A DNA stretch of 64,000 bases from Xenorhabdus mauleonii (GCF_900113945.1 NZ_FORG01000003.1:336901-400900); one strand, 5' to 3'. Counted from the stretch's first letter, positions 40,646 to 52,384 are shown. Notes: a model not told the origin generated them from the sequence alone. Translations and numbers: made by a program.

Positions 40646-41905
40646 CTATGAACGTTTCATAAAGTCGAAGAATTCTTCGTTTGTTTTTGTCATAGCCAGC
40701 TTGTTGATAAGGAACTCCATCGCATCAATTTCACCCATCGGATGAATAATCTTACGCAGGATCCACATCTTCTGTAGTTCATCCTGTACAGTAAGCAGCT
40801 CTTCTTTACGCGTTCCTGAACGGTTGTAGTCAATGGCAGGGAAAACACGTTTTTCAGCAATTTTGCGAGACAAGTGCAATTCCATGTTACCTGTACCTTT
40901 GAACTCTTCGTAGATGACTTCATCCATTTTAGAGCCGGTATCAACCAACGCAGTAGCGATAATGGTCAGGCTACCGCCTTCTTCAACGTTACGGGCAGCA
41001 CCAAAGAAACGTTTTGGACGATGTAATGCATTCGCGTCCACACCACCAGTCAATACCTTACCGGAAGCAGGTACTACGGTGTTATATGCACGAGCCAGAC
41101 GGGTAATGGAGTCCAGCAGGATAATAACGTCTTTCTTGTGTTCAACCAGACGCTTCGCTTTTTCGATAACCATTTCTGCCACTTGAACGTGACGGGAAGC
41201 GGGTTCATCAAATGTGGAAGCGATCACTTCACCTTTTACCAGACGCTGCATTTCGGTGACTTCTTCTGGACGTTCGTCAATCAGCAGAACCATCAAAACG
41301 CAATCAGGGTAATTATGGGCAATATTAGCTGCAATATTTTGCAGCAGCATGGTCTTACCCGCTTTAGGTGGAGCAACAATCAGACCACGCTGGCCGCGGC
41401 CAATCGGTGCCGCCAAATCCAGTACACGTGCAGTCAAATCCTCAGTAGAACCATTACCACGCTCCATGCGCAAACGACTGTTGGCATGCAATGGGGTCAA
41501 GTTTTCAAACAGGATTTTACTGCGGGCATTTTCAGGCTTGTCAAAGTTAACTTCATTAACTTTCAGCAAGGCAAAATAGCGTTCACCTTCTTTAGGTGGG
41601 CGAATTTTTCCTGAAATGGTATCACCGGTACGGAGATTGAAACGGCGGATTTGACTAGGAGAAACGTAGATATCATCGGGGCCGGCAAGGTAGGAGCTGT
41701 CTGCTGAGCGGAGGAAACCAAATCCATCCTGTAATATCTCCAGCACACCATCTCCGAAAATATCCTCTCCGCTTTTCGCATGCTGTTTGAGGATAGAGAA
41801 AATGATGTCTTGCTTACGCATACGAGCCAGATTTTCCAGCCCCATATTTTCGCCGAGAGTAATCAACTCTGATACCGGCGTATTTTTTAATTCGGTAAGA
41901 TTCAT
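40646..41905 (-). CDS. rho: Transcription termination factor Rho
   Basis: This hexameric RNA-dependent ATPase ends transcription. The 419 residues match E. coli. The N-terminal oligonucleotide-binding domain has DGFGFLRS (RNP1-like, about 60). The ATPase domain has [13 protein letters not shown] (Walker A) and [12 protein letters not shown] (Walker B region), and the late [20 protein letters not shown] contains the Q and R loops. An 825-base gap lies upstream. Confidence 0.98.
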   Translation of the reverse strand: MNLTELKNTPVSELITLGENMGLENLARMRKQDIIFSILKQHAKSGEDIFGDGVLEILQDGFGFLRSADSSYLAGPDDIYVSPSQIRRFNLRTGDTISGKIRPPKEGERYFALLKVNEVNFDKPENARSKILFENLTPLHANSRLRMERGNGSTEDLTARVLDLAAPIGRGQRGLIVAPPKAGKTMLLQNIAANIAHNYPDCVLMVLLIDERPEEVTEMQRLVKGEVIASTFDEPASRHVQVAEMVIEKAKRLVEHKKDVIILLDSITRLARAYNTVVPASGKVLTGGVDANALHRPKRFFGAARNVEEGGSLTIIATALVDTGSKMDEVIYEEFKGTGNMELHLSRKIAEKRVFPAIDYNRSGTRKEELLTVQDELQKMWILRKIIHPMGEIDAMEFLINKLAMTKTNEEFFDFMKRS

Positions 41906-42730
41906 AATGGTGGGTTCTTTAACTCGGGGTATATCTCGAACTATGAACGTGAATGGTATGGCAGCGTTATCGATGCCTGTTTATTTGTACCAAAAACGAA
42001 TAAAACCTTCTAACATATTAAATTATATTACAAGGCAGTAACTTGGAGCACTCAGGGAGATAGCAAATTAAGGCTGACAAACAGTCAAATATGACTGAAA
42101 CAATAACGAAACGTGGTTTATGTCAATATAGGAACTATCTCAGCGCAAGCATTATCTCTGAATGAGTACTGTTTATAACTATTTTTACTATATATCTAAA
42201 TTATCTATATGTTACGCCCAATCTATAATGCAACCACGATAACGTGAACATTATTCAGTGTCATAACAATGGATACTATTTCAGCGCGAGCAGCTTCGTT
42301 ACGGAATCAATATCTGATAGTAAGAAGTCCCAACATGAAAATGCCCAGTAAAACATCCTAATTAAAGGTGTTCAGCATCAGAACGCTTCAGCATGCCAAT
42401 CTATATACTTAATAACTCGTATATAGACTCAGAAAGTTTACTAAATGCGATATGCTATCAGATACTTTAGGTGATCCAGAAATAACAGATTTATCAGATA
42501 CTACAGATTTTTTAGTACGCAACATGCGTTATGTCAACTCCAGATCCCAACTATTTATACAACTCTTTATACAAATAAGCTGTTATATCGAATAAGGAAT
42601 TCTCTTACACAATGCTCCATACGAGTACGTGGACGCTAACTTATCATGCTTCGTAGCGGACGTCTAGCGGTCAATAAGATAAATAACTCTATACGCTAAA
42701 CGCCCGTAATTACTGTGACCTATTTCTAAA
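41906..42730. other. Long rho leader / rho-trxA gap
   Basis: This 825-base region lies between the start of rho and the end of trxA, both on the minus strand. In E. coli it holds the rhoL leader peptide and the autogenous rho attenuator. Here no 33-residue rhoL-like frame is recognisable; the only nearby minus-strand frame (an 11-codon one from about 42016) has no ribosome site. A diverged direct repeat (42121-42151, 42259-42293) and an 11-base repeat TATCAGATACT (42456, 42492) are the visible structures. Confidence 0.55.
42121..42293. repeat. Diverged direct repeat in the rho leader
   Basis: Two segments, 42121-42151 and 42259-42293, share ACTATYTCAGCGCRAGCA and align over about 34 bases beginning TGTCA, with small gaps. 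They are about 140 bases apart. The function is unknown. Confidence 0.5.
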
Positions 42731-43087
42731 TTAGAGGTGAGGTTCCAAAAATTCTTTCAATTGAGTTTTTGACAACGCTCCCACTTTTACTGCGACTTTT
42801 TCACCATCTTTGAACAGAATCATCGTTGGGATACCACGAATACCGAATTTCGGTGCTGTTTCACTGTGATCATCAATATTCAATTTAGCGACAGTCAGTT
42901 CTCCCGCGTAATCGGCAGAAACTTCATCCAGAATAGGAGCAATCATTTTACAAGGGCCGCACCACTCAGCCCAGAATTCGACAAGGACTGTACCTTTCAC
43001 ATTCAGCTTATCTTCGTCAAAATCACTGTCAGCCAGATGAAGGATACCTGCTTTCACAGTCTCATCGTTCATAATCTTTTCGTTCAT
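42731..43087 (-). CDS. trxA: Thioredoxin 1
   Basis: This small cytoplasmic disulfide reductase has the active site WCGPC at 42-46 and the cis-Pro loop GIPTM near 85. At 118 residues it is nine longer than E. coli TrxA; the extra residues are at the N-terminus (NDETVKAG). The start has a good GGAG site eight bases upstream, so the extension appears real. Divergent from rhlB. Confidence 0.96.
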   Translation of the reverse strand: MNEKIMNDETVKAGILHLADSDFDEDKLNVKGTVLVEFWAEWCGPCKMIAPILDEVSADYAGELTVAKLNIDDHSETAPKFGIRGIPTMILFKDGEKVAVKVGALSKTQLKEFLEPHL

Positions 43088-43206
43088 TTTTTTGCTCCAA
43101 AAGTAACATCTTTTACTACGTCAGTGTACATTACCAACACTAGGGTGTCTTTATTTCAGCGGATACACTTTCTTAAAGCAATAGTTAACTGATATTCTAC
43201 CATACT

Positions 43207-44490
43207 ATGAGCAAAACACATTTGACAGAAAAGAAGTTTTCCGACTTCGCATTGCACCCCAAAGTCCTGGGAGCCCTTGATAAGAAGGGTTTCTCAAACT
43301 GCACGCCGATACAGGCGCTAACATTGCCTTTTACTGTCGAAGGCCGAGACGTTGCGGGGCAGGCACAAACCGGAACAGGCAAGACGCTGGCATTTCTGAC
43401 GTCTACTTTCCACTATTTATTAACTAATCCTGCGGCGAAAGAGCGCAAAATCAATCAGCCAAGGGCATTGATTATGGCTCCTACCCGCGAATTAGCGGTC
43501 CAGATTTACTCTGATGCAGAAGAGCTGGCAGAAGTGACTGGGTTGAAAATGGGCCTTGCCTACGGTGGCGATGGCTATGATAAACAACTTAAGGTATTGG
43601 AATCAGGTGTCGATATCGTTATCGGGACAACCGGACGCTTGATCGATTACGCAAAACAGGGCCATATCCATCTAGGTGCCATTCAGGTTGTCGTACTTGA
43701 TGAAGCCGATCGCATGTATGATTTGGGCTTTATCAAAGATATTCGCTGGCTGTTTCGTCGTATTCCGGCGGCAACGGAAAGAATGAATCTGCTATTTTCC
43801 GCTACGCTGTCTTATCGGGTGCGTGAACTGGCTTTCGAACAGATGAATAATCCTGAATATGTAGAAGTAGAGCCTTTGCAAAAAACAGGGCATCGCATTA
43901 AAGAAGAGCTGTTTTATCCTTCTAATGAAGAAAAAATGCGTCTGTTACAGACCTTGCTGGAAGAAGAGTGGCCGGATCGCTGCATTATTTTTGCCAATAC
44001 GAAACATCGTTGTGAAGATATTTGGGCCCATTTGGCTGCCGATGGCCACCGTGTCGGTCTCTTGACTGGCGATGTAGCCCAGAAAAAACGCCTGCGTATT
44101 CTGGAAGAGTTCAGCCTGGGTAATCTGGATATTCTGGTTGCCACCGATGTTGCAGCCCGTGGCCTGCATATTCCATCTGTGACACATGTATTTAACTATG
44201 ACCTGCCGGATGATTGCGAAGATTATGTCCACCGGATTGGTCGAACAGGCCGTGCCGGAGAAAGTGGCCATTCTATCAGCCTGGCATGTGAAGAGTATGT
44301 GTTGAATTTACCGGCAATAGAAGAATATATTCAGCACCAAATCCCTGTCAGCAAATATAACAGTGATGCGTTATTAAAAGATTTACCTGTTCCTAAGCGC
44401 CGTAACCGCGCACGTTCAGGGGGACATCCACGACGGACTAATATGCCGCGTCGAGGTAATCCAACACGCAACCGCAAACGCCCAAGCTGA
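43207..44490 (+). CDS. rhlB: DEAD-box RNA helicase RhlB
   Basis: RhlB is the helicase of the RNA degradosome, bound to RNase E. The Q motif FSNCTPIQ, Walker A AQTGTGKT (53-60), DEAD (165-168), SAT, and the [10 protein letters not shown] motif VI are intact. The 427 residues end in a basic Arg/Pro-rich tail, as in enterobacterial RhlB. The ribosome site is weak. gppA follows in the same direction after 58 bases. Confidence 0.97.
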   Translation: MSKTHLTEKKFSDFALHPKVLGALDKKGFSNCTPIQALTLPFTVEGRDVAGQAQTGTGKTLAFLTSTFHYLLTNPAAKERKINQPRALIMAPTRELAVQIYSDAEELAEVTGLKMGLAYGGDGYDKQLKVLESGVDIVIGTTGRLIDYAKQGHIHLGAIQVVVLDEADRMYDLGFIKDIRWLFRRIPAATERMNLLFSATLSYRVRELAFEQMNNPEYVEVEPLQKTGHRIKEELFYPSNEEKMRLLQTLLEEEWPDRCIIFANTKHRCEDIWAHLAADGHRVGLLTGDVAQKKRLRILEEFSLGNLDILVATDVAARGLHIPSVTHVFNYDLPDDCEDYVHRIGRTGRAGESGHSISLACEEYVLNLPAIEEYIQHQIPVSKYNSDALLKDLPVPKRRNRARSGGHPRRTNMPRRGNPTRNRKRPS

Positions 44491-44548
44491 AATAATGCGG
44501 TGCAGGAATAACACGATGCTAAAACAATACATGCCGGAATAATATACT

Positions 44549-46087
44549 ATGCTGAGTTCTTCTTCGCTCTATGCTGCCATCGATTTAGGCTCAAACAGCT
44601 TTCATATGCTGGTTGTCCGCGAAGTCTCCGGAAGTATTCAAGTAGTCAGCCGTATCAAGCGCAAAGTGAGGCTGGCTGCTGGATTGGATAAGAATAACCT
44701 GCTCTCACAACAATCAATGGAGCGGGGATGGCAATGTTTGCGCCTCTTTTCCGAATACTTGCAGGGTATTCCTGCCGCGCATATTCGTGTTGTTGCGACC
44801 GCAACCTTGCGTCTGGCGGTAAATTCGGGCGTTTTTGTCGGGAAGGCCTCAGAAATACTGAGTGTTCCCGTCAACGTCATCAGTGGTGAAGAAGAAGCCC
44901 GGCTGATTTATCAAGGTGTTGCCCATACTACAGGCGGATCGGAAAAACGGCTTGTGGTGGATATTGGTGGCGGCAGTACAGAACTGGTAACAGGTACCGG
45001 AGCCAACGCCAACCAGCTATTCAGCCTGGAAATGGGCTGTGTGACTTGGTTGGAGCGCTATTTTAATGATCGCAGCCTGACGGAAGAAAACTTTACCAAA
45101 GCCGAATCTGCTGCGCATGAAATACTTATCCCAATCACCACAACGTTGCTTCAGCAGGGCTGGCAAATCTGCGTAGGCGCTTCCGGTACAGTGCAAGCCT
45201 TACAAGAAATTATGATCGCTCAAGGAATGGACGAGTTGATCACGTTGCCTAAACTCCAGCAACTCAAATATCAAGCGATTGAATGTGGCAAGCTGGAAGA
45301 GTTGGAAATTGAAGGGCTGACCCTAGAGCGGGCTTTAGTTTTTCCCAGTGGGTTAGCAATTTTAATCGCCATTTTTCAGGCATTGAACATTGAAAGCATG
45401 ATTCTGGCCGGCGGTGCCCTGCGCGAAGGCTTGGTATATGGAATGTTGGACTTACCCATTGAACAGGATATTCGTGCAAGAACTATCTTCAATATCCAAC
45501 AACGTTTTCAGATAGATATTGAACAGGCACAGCGAGTAAAACAACTGACGGAACATTTTTATCGGCAAGTTGCCAAACCATGGGAACTGGATAATCGTTG
45601 CCTCGAACTGTTGAGCAGTGCCAGTTTGCTGCATGAGATAGGTTTGTTCGTTGATTTTCGTCAGGCGCCGACTCACTCGGCCTATTTGATTAACCATCTG
45701 GCGTTACCTGGTTATACCCCCGCCCAGAAACGGCTGCTGGCCGCTTTATTGGAAAACCAAAATGGGCCAATCGATTTAACTTCCCTCAGTCAACAAAATG
45801 CCCTGCCATTGTTGCAGACCCAGAGATTAAGCCGTCTATTAAGGCTGGCGATTATTTTCGCCAGTCGCCGGCGGGATGACAGCTTATCGGTATTACAGGT
45901 AAAAGTGGACAATGAAGATCTCATTATCACTTTACCTTACCAATGGCAGGCTCAACATCCACTCAGGGCAGAAACGTTACAGCAAGAAATTAAATGGCAG
46001 AGCTACGTTCAATGGTCATTGATTCTGGAGGAGCAGGAATATCTCCACCAGAGCCAAGAGAACGACAAGGACAGAGCAAACAGTTAA
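44549..46087 (+). CDS. gppA: Guanosine pentaphosphate phosphohydrolase GppA
   Basis: GppA converts pppGpp to ppGpp and also has exopolyphosphatase activity. The 512 residues have the actin-like ATPase-fold motifs [14 protein letters not shown] (phosphate 1, about 9-22) and [12 protein letters not shown] (about 137-148), followed by an HD-type helical C-terminal half. It lies downstream of rhlB as in E. coli. Confidence 0.95.
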   Translation: MLSSSSLYAAIDLGSNSFHMLVVREVSGSIQVVSRIKRKVRLAAGLDKNNLLSQQSMERGWQCLRLFSEYLQGIPAAHIRVVATATLRLAVNSGVFVGKASEILSVPVNVISGEEEARLIYQGVAHTTGGSEKRLVVDIGGGSTELVTGTGANANQLFSLEMGCVTWLERYFNDRSLTEENFTKAESAAHEILIPITTTLLQQGWQICVGASGTVQALQEIMIAQGMDELITLPKLQQLKYQAIECGKLEELEIEGLTLERALVFPSGLAILIAIFQALNIESMILAGGALREGLVYGMLDLPIEQDIRARTIFNIQQRFQIDIEQAQRVKQLTEHFYRQVAKPWELDNRCLELLSSASLLHEIGLFVDFRQAPTHSAYLINHLALPGYTPAQKRLLAALLENQNGPIDLTSLSQQNALPLLQTQRLSRLLRLAIIFASRRRDDSLSVLQVKVDNEDLIITLPYQWQAQHPLRAETLQQEIKWQSYVQWSLILEEQEYLHQSQENDKDRANS

Positions 46088-46160
46088 CGATAGCGTGCAG
46101 CCGTATACTAAAGTTAACTATCAATATGCCGGTGACTGACATCAAAATCCCCATCCAAAT

Positions 46161-47117
46161 TTAGACAGGCAACCATTGCAGAGTCATGGGGAGAGTCACT
46201 AATGCGATAAGCAGGGAAATGATAATGGAAAGCGAAATGGCTTCCTGTTTAAAACCATACTTGTTGGCAAACACATAAACCCCTGCCCCTATTGGCTGCG
46301 CTGCCATAATAATCGCGACAATCATCCAAATATCGGTTTTCTGCATACCAAACAAATAGTACGCGCAGATAAACGTAATCAATGGCTGTATGACAATTTT
46401 AAGGCATAACATCGGGATAACTAATTTCAATGTCTGACTATTGATATGCTCTGTGACCTTAAGACGAGATAATCCCAACCCTAAAGCGAATAAAGCCGTT
46501 GGGCCAGCGGCATTACCAAGAAGCTGGGCAAATGATTGCAAAAACTGGGGAACGGGAATGCTGAAGCAAACGAAAACCAATCCCGCAATCACAGAGATTG
46601 TCAGGGGATTGCTCAATGTTGTTTTCAATGCTCCGGTGAAACTTTGTCTGATCGATATTTTGCTGCCTGATTGACGTGAAGAAAAAACATCATACGTAAT
46701 GATAACCGCGATGATAGCCGGAATATTATGCAAAATCGTCGCGATAGCAGCCGGAAGCGCAGCAGACTCACCGTAAACAGAAATGAGGATTGGAACGCCC
46801 ATATAACCGGTTGTGCCGTAACATGCCCCCATACTTAAAATCGACGATTGTGGTAAACCAATCCCCATGATTTTTGCTACCAACATTCCTAAAATATACA
46901 CTGCACCGATCCCCGCTAAACTGGCTGCGAGAAATCCCCACTGTTGCAGCTCACTAATATCTGCTTGAGCAATAGCAAGGAATAATAAGGCAGGAAGCGC
47001 GATATAAAGTACATAGTCATTGATTAATTTATCGGACAATCCGCTATCCGGGCGTAGACGACCAAAAAAATACCCAACCAAAATAATTAGAAATATTGGT
47101 GCAACTATCATAAACAT
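46161..47117 (-). CDS. AEC-family (auxin efflux carrier type) permease
   Basis: This 318-residue membrane protein has about ten hydrophobic helices in two halves. ACYGTTGYMGVPI and MAAQPIGAGVYVFANKYG are typical of AEC transporters such as malonate permease MdcF and E. coli YfdV. The substrate cannot be told from sequence; a small organic acid is plausible. It is not part of the E. coli order here (gppA and rep are adjacent there), so it is an insertion. It lies downstream of rep, 120 bases away. Confidence 0.8.
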   Translation of the reverse strand: MFMIVAPIFLIILVGYFFGRLRPDSGLSDKLINDYVLYIALPALLFLAIAQADISELQQWGFLAASLAGIGAVYILGMLVAKIMGIGLPQSSILSMGACYGTTGYMGVPILISVYGESAALPAAIATILHNIPAIIAVIITYDVFSSRQSGSKISIRQSFTGALKTTLSNPLTISVIAGLVFVCFSIPVPQFLQSFAQLLGNAAGPTALFALGLGLSRLKVTEHINSQTLKLVIPMLCLKIVIQPLITFICAYYLFGMQKTDIWMIVAIIMAAQPIGAGVYVFANKYGFKQEAISLSIIISLLIALVTLPMTLQWLPV

Positions 47118-47237
47118 TTTAAAGTCAGCCTTATGTAGATGAATTTAAAATAATATAGCTATTCATTTGAAATCAGTGATGATATTACCTTAATCAATTC
47201 ATTCCCCTTTATGAAAAAAAGAGGGCGATGACCATTT

Positions 47238-49259
47238 TCACTTTTTCTGTCCTAATCCCAAACGTGATTTAATGTCTGCAAGCCGCGATTGCCCCTGCTT
47301 CATTCTTTCTTCTGCGCTCACCACCCGTTTACTCTGTGGCCAGCTTAAATCATCCTGAGGCAACTCCAGCAAAAACCGACTTGGCTCCGGGCGGATGAGT
47401 TCACCATACTGGCGGCGTTCTTTGCTCAGAGTAAAGAAAAGCTCTCTCTGTGCGCGTGTGATCCCTACATAAGCCAAACGGCGTTCTTCCTCAATATTGT
47501 CTTCATCAATGCTACTTTGGTGTGGCAGCAAGCCTTCTTCCATACCCACCAAGAAGACATAAGGGAATTCCAACCCCTTGGAGGCGTGCAATGTCATCAA
47601 CTGAACCTGATCCAATTCTTCATTTTCCTCTCCCCTTTCCAACATATCCCGCAGAGTAAAACGCGCCACAACTTGAGAAAGCGTCATTGGCTCATCCAAA
47701 TCATTTCCCTCAAGCATCTCGCTCATCCAAGTGAAGAGCTGATTGACGTTTTTCATTCTCATCTCTGCCGCTTTTGGGCTCGGTGAGGTTTCGTAGAGCC
47801 AGCTTTCATAATCCATGCCCCGCAATAAATCTCTTACTGCCAGTAATGGTTCCCGTTCAACCTGACGGGATATCTCTTCCATCCAGTGAGTAAAACGTTG
47901 TAATGCAGCCAAGCCTCGTCCACTCAGATGCTGCTCCAAACCGAGATCAAAGCTGGCCTGATATAAACTTTTGTTACGCTGATTCGCCCATTCGCCCAAT
48001 TTCTGGATTGTCACTGCCCCGATTTCTCGCCGTGGCGTATTGACGATACGTAAAAATGCGCTGTCATCTTCAGGATTGGTCAAAACACGCAAGTAAGAAA
48101 GTAGATCCTTAATCTCCGGTCGTGAAAAGAACGAAGTTCCTCCCGAAATACGGTAAGGGATACGGTTTTGCATCAACATTTTTTCGAAGATACGGGATTG
48201 GTGATTGCCACGATAAAGGATCGCGTAATCTTTATATTCCGTTTTGTTAATAAAATGGTGGGCGATCAGTTCACCGACTACACGTTCAGCCTCATGATCT
48301 TCGTTATTGGCTTCGATCACTCTGAGCGATTCACCATAGTGCAGCTCTGAAAAGAGTTTTTTCTCAAATACATGGGGATTGTTGGCAATCAAAATATTGG
48401 CAGCTTTTAATATCCGTCCTGACGAACGGTAATTTTGCTCCAGTTTGATCACATTCAGCAGAGGGAAATCCTCTTTCAATAAGATCAAGTTTTGCGGGCG
48501 GGCGCCACGCCATGAATAGATAGACTGATCATCATCTCCAACTACCGTAAAGCGGGCACGGTTCCCCACCAACAGTTTCACCAATTGATACTGGCTGGTG
48601 TTGGTATCCTGATATTCATCCACCAGCAAATAACGGATCCTGTTCTGCCAACGCTCCCTGACTTCCTCATCACGCATTAGCAACAGTGTCGGCTTTGTGA
48701 TCAGATCGTCAAAATCGAGAACATTACAGCTCGTCAGATGCAAGTCATAACGACGATAACACTCAGCAAACTGGTGATCTTGTGCCGAACGAGCAGCACC
48801 AATCACTCGCTCTGGTGACATTAAGTCATTCTTCCAGTTAGAAATACTCGAAATCAGCTTTTGCAATAGATCCTTATCTTCCTCCAACAAATCTGCGGTC
48901 AGATCTTTTAATAAGGCCATTTGATCTTGGTCGTCGAACAATGAAAAATTGCTCTTCATACCCAACGCCTTATATTCACGCTTGATTATTTCCAAACCCA
49001 AGGTGTGAAAAGTCGAGATCATCAGCCCCTTTGCTTCCTTCCGGCCCAGAGTTTGCGCCACACGTTCTTTCATTTCACGTGCCGCCTTATTTGTGAAGGT
49101 GACGGCCGCAATCTGGCGAGGCTGATAACCACAACCGCGGATCAGGTGGGCAATTTTATTGGTGATCACTCGGGTCTTGCCGGAGCCTGCACCCGCCAGA
49201 ACCAGACAAGGCCCTGTGACAAACTCAACCGCTTGTTGTTGGCTTGGATTTAATCGCAT
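47238..49259 (-). CDS. rep: ATP-dependent DNA helicase Rep
   Basis: This 3'-5' superfamily 1A helicase travels with the replisome and clears proteins from DNA. It has 673 residues, as in E. coli. Walker A AGAGSGKT is at 22-29. [27 protein letters not shown], and late [13 protein letters not shown] are complete. The C-terminus ([16 protein letters not shown]) resembles the DnaB-binding tail of Rep. Separate from uvrD, its paralogue at 10545-12710. Confidence 0.97.
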   Translation of the reverse strand: MRLNPSQQQAVEFVTGPCLVLAGAGSGKTRVITNKIAHLIRGCGYQPRQIAAVTFTNKAAREMKERVAQTLGRKEAKGLMISTFHTLGLEIIKREYKALGMKSNFSLFDDQDQMALLKDLTADLLEEDKDLLQKLISSISNWKNDLMSPERVIGAARSAQDHQFAECYRRYDLHLTSCNVLDFDDLITKPTLLLMRDEEVRERWQNRIRYLLVDEYQDTNTSQYQLVKLLVGNRARFTVVGDDDQSIYSWRGARPQNLILLKEDFPLLNVIKLEQNYRSSGRILKAANILIANNPHVFEKKLFSELHYGESLRVIEANNEDHEAERVVGELIAHHFINKTEYKDYAILYRGNHQSRIFEKMLMQNRIPYRISGGTSFFSRPEIKDLLSYLRVLTNPEDDSAFLRIVNTPRREIGAVTIQKLGEWANQRNKSLYQASFDLGLEQHLSGRGLAALQRFTHWMEEISRQVEREPLLAVRDLLRGMDYESWLYETSPSPKAAEMRMKNVNQLFTWMSEMLEGNDLDEPMTLSQVVARFTLRDMLERGEENEELDQVQLMTLHASKGLEFPYVFLVGMEEGLLPHQSSIDEDNIEEERRLAYVGITRAQRELFFTLSKERRQYGELIRPEPSRFLLELPQDDLSWPQSKRVVSAEERMKQGQSRLADIKSRLGLGQKK

Positions 49260-49496
49260 ATTTTTTCGAAGGTTATATCAGGATGAAAGATCAAGGAGCT
49301 GAATTGTAGCAGAAAGCACGGCTCAGTTATGAACTCATACAATAAATGAAGTCGATGGTTTTTACTGAAAATTGACGTGCCTTAAACTGCATACATAATG
49401 AGTCCCAACTAATTTAAATACTTAACATCACTCCGACTTAACTGGTGTTATAACAATTTATTGTTGAGGTGAAATCAATCAAGAAGGAGATGCGAT

Positions 49497-50612
49497 ATGC
49501 TACGTAAAACTGGCTTTTTCTTTGATGAACTTTGTTTCTGGCATAGCTCTGGATTATCCCATGTTGTCACATTTCCTGTAGGTGGATGGGTTCAGCCTCC
49601 CGCAAGTAATGGGCATGCTGAATCCCCCGAAACCAAACGCAGAATGAAAAGTTTAATGGATGTTTCAGGCTTGAGTCGTTCATTGCATTTACGCAGTGCT
49701 GAGCCTCTCGATGATGAAGCATTAAAACTTGTCCATACCGAAGAGTATTTACATCGTTTTAAGTCCATGAGCGATAATGGCGGCGGTATATTGGAACCTT
49801 CTGCCCCAATGGGACCAGGTACCTATGAGATAGCCAAACTCTCTGCCGGACTGGCTTATGCCGCAGTAAAATCGGTATTGAGAGGTGAGTTGGATAATGC
49901 TTACAGCCTTTCCCGCCCTCCCGGACACCATTGCCTGCCTGATAGCGCGATGGGCTTTTGTTTTCTTGCCAATATTGCCCTTGCCATTGAGAACGCAAAA
50001 GAAAAACTTGGCGTTGGCCGAGTCGCAGTCGTTGACTGGGATGTTCATCATGGCAATGGAACACAACACATTTTCTGGGAACGTGATGATGTGCTGACGA
50101 TTTCGCTGCACCAAGATGGAAGTTATCCTGAAGGTTACAGCGGAGAAGAAGATATCGGTGTCGGTAAAGGGGAAGGTTTCAATATCAATATCCCATTGAT
50201 GGCAGGAGCCGGGCACAACAGCTATATGTATGCTATGGATAGTATTGTGCTGCCGGCACTTAAACGCTACCAGCCTGAATTGATTATTGTTGCCTGCGGC
50301 TATGATGCCAATGCGTACGATCCCCTGTCCCGAATGCAGCTGCACAGTAACAGCTACCGTGAAATGACCCGGAAAATACAACAAGTAGCGGATGAGTTAT
50401 GCCACGGCAAACTGGTCATGGTACATGAAGGGGGATATTCCGAAGCCTATGTGCCGTTCTGTGGCTTGGCTGTTCTGGAGGAATTAAGTGGCGTCCGCAC
50501 TGAAGTCAACGATCTTTCACTGGAAATGATCCAATTACAGCAGCCCAGAGAGCGATTTGAGGTTTTACAACGCCAACTGATTGATGAAATCAGATTAAGA
50601 TTTAATCTGTAG
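49497..50612 (+). CDS. HDAC-like deacetylase (acetylpolyamine amidohydrolase family)
   Basis: This 371-residue zinc hydrolase has the arginase/deacetylase fold. RPPGHHC (140-146) supplies the His pair. DWDVHHGNGTQ (180-190) supplies zinc ligands Asp182 and His184, and GYDAN supplies Asp270. A late HEGGYSEAYVP resembles the catalytic Tyr region. Bacterial relatives remove acetyl groups from polyamines or other small amides; the substrate here is unknown. A strong AAGGAG site sets the start. It stands between rep and ilvC, where E. coli has ppiC instead. Confidence 0.9.
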   Translation: MLRKTGFFFDELCFWHSSGLSHVVTFPVGGWVQPPASNGHAESPETKRRMKSLMDVSGLSRSLHLRSAEPLDDEALKLVHTEEYLHRFKSMSDNGGGILEPSAPMGPGTYEIAKLSAGLAYAAVKSVLRGELDNAYSLSRPPGHHCLPDSAMGFCFLANIALAIENAKEKLGVGRVAVVDWDVHHGNGTQHIFWERDDVLTISLHQDGSYPEGYSGEEDIGVGKGEGFNINIPLMAGAGHNSYMYAMDSIVLPALKRYQPELIIVACGYDANAYDPLSRMQLHSNSYREMTRKIQQVADELCHGKLVMVHEGGYSEAYVPFCGLAVLEELSGVRTEVNDLSLEMIQLQQPRERFEVLQRQLIDEIRLRFNL

Positions 50613-50635
50613 TTTGTATTCTGTAATATCTAAAA

Positions 50636-50668
50636 TATTCTGCCCGATATGATTTATCGGGCAGAATA
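50636..50668. terminator. Bidirectional terminator between the deacetylase and ilvC
   Basis: A 14-bp perfect stem (50636-50649 and 50655-50668, core TTCTGCCCGATA) with a TGATT loop lies between convergent genes. A T-run follows on the minus strand directly, and on the plus strand eight bases later. Confidence 0.85.
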
Positions 50669-50688
50669 AGGACTGTATTTTTTTATCT

Positions 50689-50752
50689 GCGTACTGTTTT
50701 ATTCGGGTACTGCTTTATTGAGGCATTGTTTTATTAAGGTTTTGCTTTATCC
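50689..50752. repeat. Four 16-bp tandem repeats at the ilvC 3' end
   Basis: Consecutive units at 50689, 50705, 50721 and 50737 fit RGGYAYTGYTTTATTN with a few substitutions. The last unit overlaps the final six bases of ilvC including its stop. A more degenerate unit may precede them at 50669-50688. Confidence 0.7.
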
Positions 50753-52225
50753 GCCAACTGCAATGCGTTTCATATCAGTCATATAACCACGCAAAGTATG
50801 GCCGATGATTTCAATTGGATGATTACGGATGGCTTCATTCACATCACGCAATTGAGCATTATCGACGCCCCGATCGGCAACAGGTTTACCTAAATCCCCT
50901 GCTTGCAGGGTCGCCATAAATTTTTCTTTCAGCAGCGGAACCGCAACATGAGAGAACAGATAGTTGCCATATTCCGCGGTGTCAGAAATCACCACATTCA
51001 TCTCATACAAACGCTTACGGGCAATCGTATTCGCTATCAGCGGCAATTCGTGCAATGACTCATAATAAGCAGACTCTTCAATGATGCCGGAATCTATCAT
51101 CGTTTCAAATGCCAGCTCAACGCCAGCCTTCGCCATGGCTACCATCAGCACGCCGTGATCGAAATATTCCTGCTCACTAATGTGACCATTGTATTCAGGG
51201 TAATTTTCGAATGGCGTTTTGCCGGTTTCTTCACGCCAAGTCAGCAAGTTTTTATCATCATTCGCCCAGTCTGCCATCATTGTGGAAGAGAATTCACCGG
51301 AAATGATATCGTCCATGTGTTTCTGGAACAGCGGCGCCATAATGGTTTTCAACTGCTCGGAAAGTGCATAGGCACGTAATTTCGCCGAATTGGAGAGACG
51401 ATCCATCATCAACGTAATTCCGCCCTGCTTCAGAGCTTCAGTCACGGTTTCCCAGCCAAACTGAATTAATTTTCCGGCATAGCCAGGCTCCGCACCATCA
51501 GCTATCAATCGGTCATAGCACAGCAAAGAACCAGCTTGCAGCATGCCACACAGAATAGTTTGCTCACCCATCAAATCGGATTTAACTTCTGCAACGAAAG
51601 ACGATTCCAGAACACCGGCACGATGACCACCTGTCGCAGCGGCCCATGCTTTCGCGATAGCCATTCCTTCGCCTTTGGCATCATTTTCTGGGTGCACAGC
51701 AATCAGGGTTGGCACACCAAACCCACGTTTGTATTCTTCGCGAACTTCCGTTCCCGGGCATTTCGGGGCAACCATCACAACGGTGATATCTTTACGTACC
51801 TGCTCTCCCACTTCAACGATGTTGAAACCGTGGGAATAGCCCAATGCTGCGCCTTCTTTCATCAGGGGCTGGACGGCCTGAACGACTGATGAATGTTGTT
51901 TGTCTGGCGTTAAATTGACAACCAAATCGGCCTGTGGAATTAATTCTTCATAGGTGCCGACCTTGAAACCGTTTTCTGTTGCCTTGCGCCATGAAGCACG
52001 TTTTTCTTCAATTGCTTCTTTACGCAACGCATAAGAAATATCTAAGCCAGAATCACGCATGTTCAGGCCTTGGTTTAGCCCTTGAGCACCACAGCCAACG
52101 ATCACTATCTTCTTGTTTTTTAAATACCCTGCCTCGTCAGCAAATTCTTCCCGCGTCATGAAACGACATTTGCCTAATTGCGCCAATTGCTGGCGTAAAT
52201 TCAACGTATTAAAATAGTTAGCCAT
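50747..52225 (-). CDS. ilvC: Ketol-acid reductoisomerase (class II)
   Basis: The NADPH-dependent enzyme converts acetolactate and acetohydroxybutyrate to dihydroxy acids for valine and isoleucine. 492 residues, the long class II form. [17 protein letters not shown] binds NADPH, and the duplicated knotted C-terminal domain is present. The frame runs to 52354, but the ATG at 52225 ([10 protein letters not shown]) after GGAGTCACC matches E. coli. Divergent from ilvY, its activator. Confidence 0.98.
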   Translation of the reverse strand: MANYFNTLNLRQQLAQLGKCRFMTREEFADEAGYLKNKKIVIVGCGAQGLNQGLNMRDSGLDISYALRKEAIEEKRASWRKATENGFKVGTYEELIPQADLVVNLTPDKQHSSVVQAVQPLMKEGAALGYSHGFNIVEVGEQVRKDITVVMVAPKCPGTEVREEYKRGFGVPTLIAVHPENDAKGEGMAIAKAWAAATGGHRAGVLESSFVAEVKSDLMGEQTILCGMLQAGSLLCYDRLIADGAEPGYAGKLIQFGWETVTEALKQGGITLMMDRLSNSAKLRAYALSEQLKTIMAPLFQKHMDDIISGEFSSTMMADWANDDKNLLTWREETGKTPFENYPEYNGHISEQEYFDHGVLMVAMAKAGVELAFETMIDSGIIEESAYYESLHELPLIANTIARKRLYEMNVVISDTAEYGNYLFSHVAVPLLKEKFMATLQAGDLGKPVADRGVDNAQLRDVNEAIRNHPIEIIGHTLRGYMTDMKRIAVGG

Positions 52226-52384
52226 GGTGACTCCGATATAATTATGTGTGATGTCGTGTTTGCATAGAACCAATATATGACATGTACGCCATTGCTTAAA
52301 TTGATATATTAACAAGACTGTATTGCAGTTTATGAAACAGGCCTTCCCATACAAACAGGTTTCTAAGCAAAAGGTTTACACGCG
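52226..52384. promoter_or_regulatory. ilvY-ilvC divergent control region
   Basis: This 159-base gap separates divergent ilvY and ilvC. In E. coli the LysR-type regulator IlvY binds two operators here and activates ilvC when acetolactate or acetohydroxybutyrate is bound. AT-rich interrupted palindromes are seen, but the operators cannot be delimited by eye. Confidence 0.55.

Noticed and set aside
41983..42016. Eleven-codon minus-strand frame before rho as a rhoL equivalent
   Set aside because: No ribosome site and no similarity to the E. coli leader peptide, so it is not listed as a gene.
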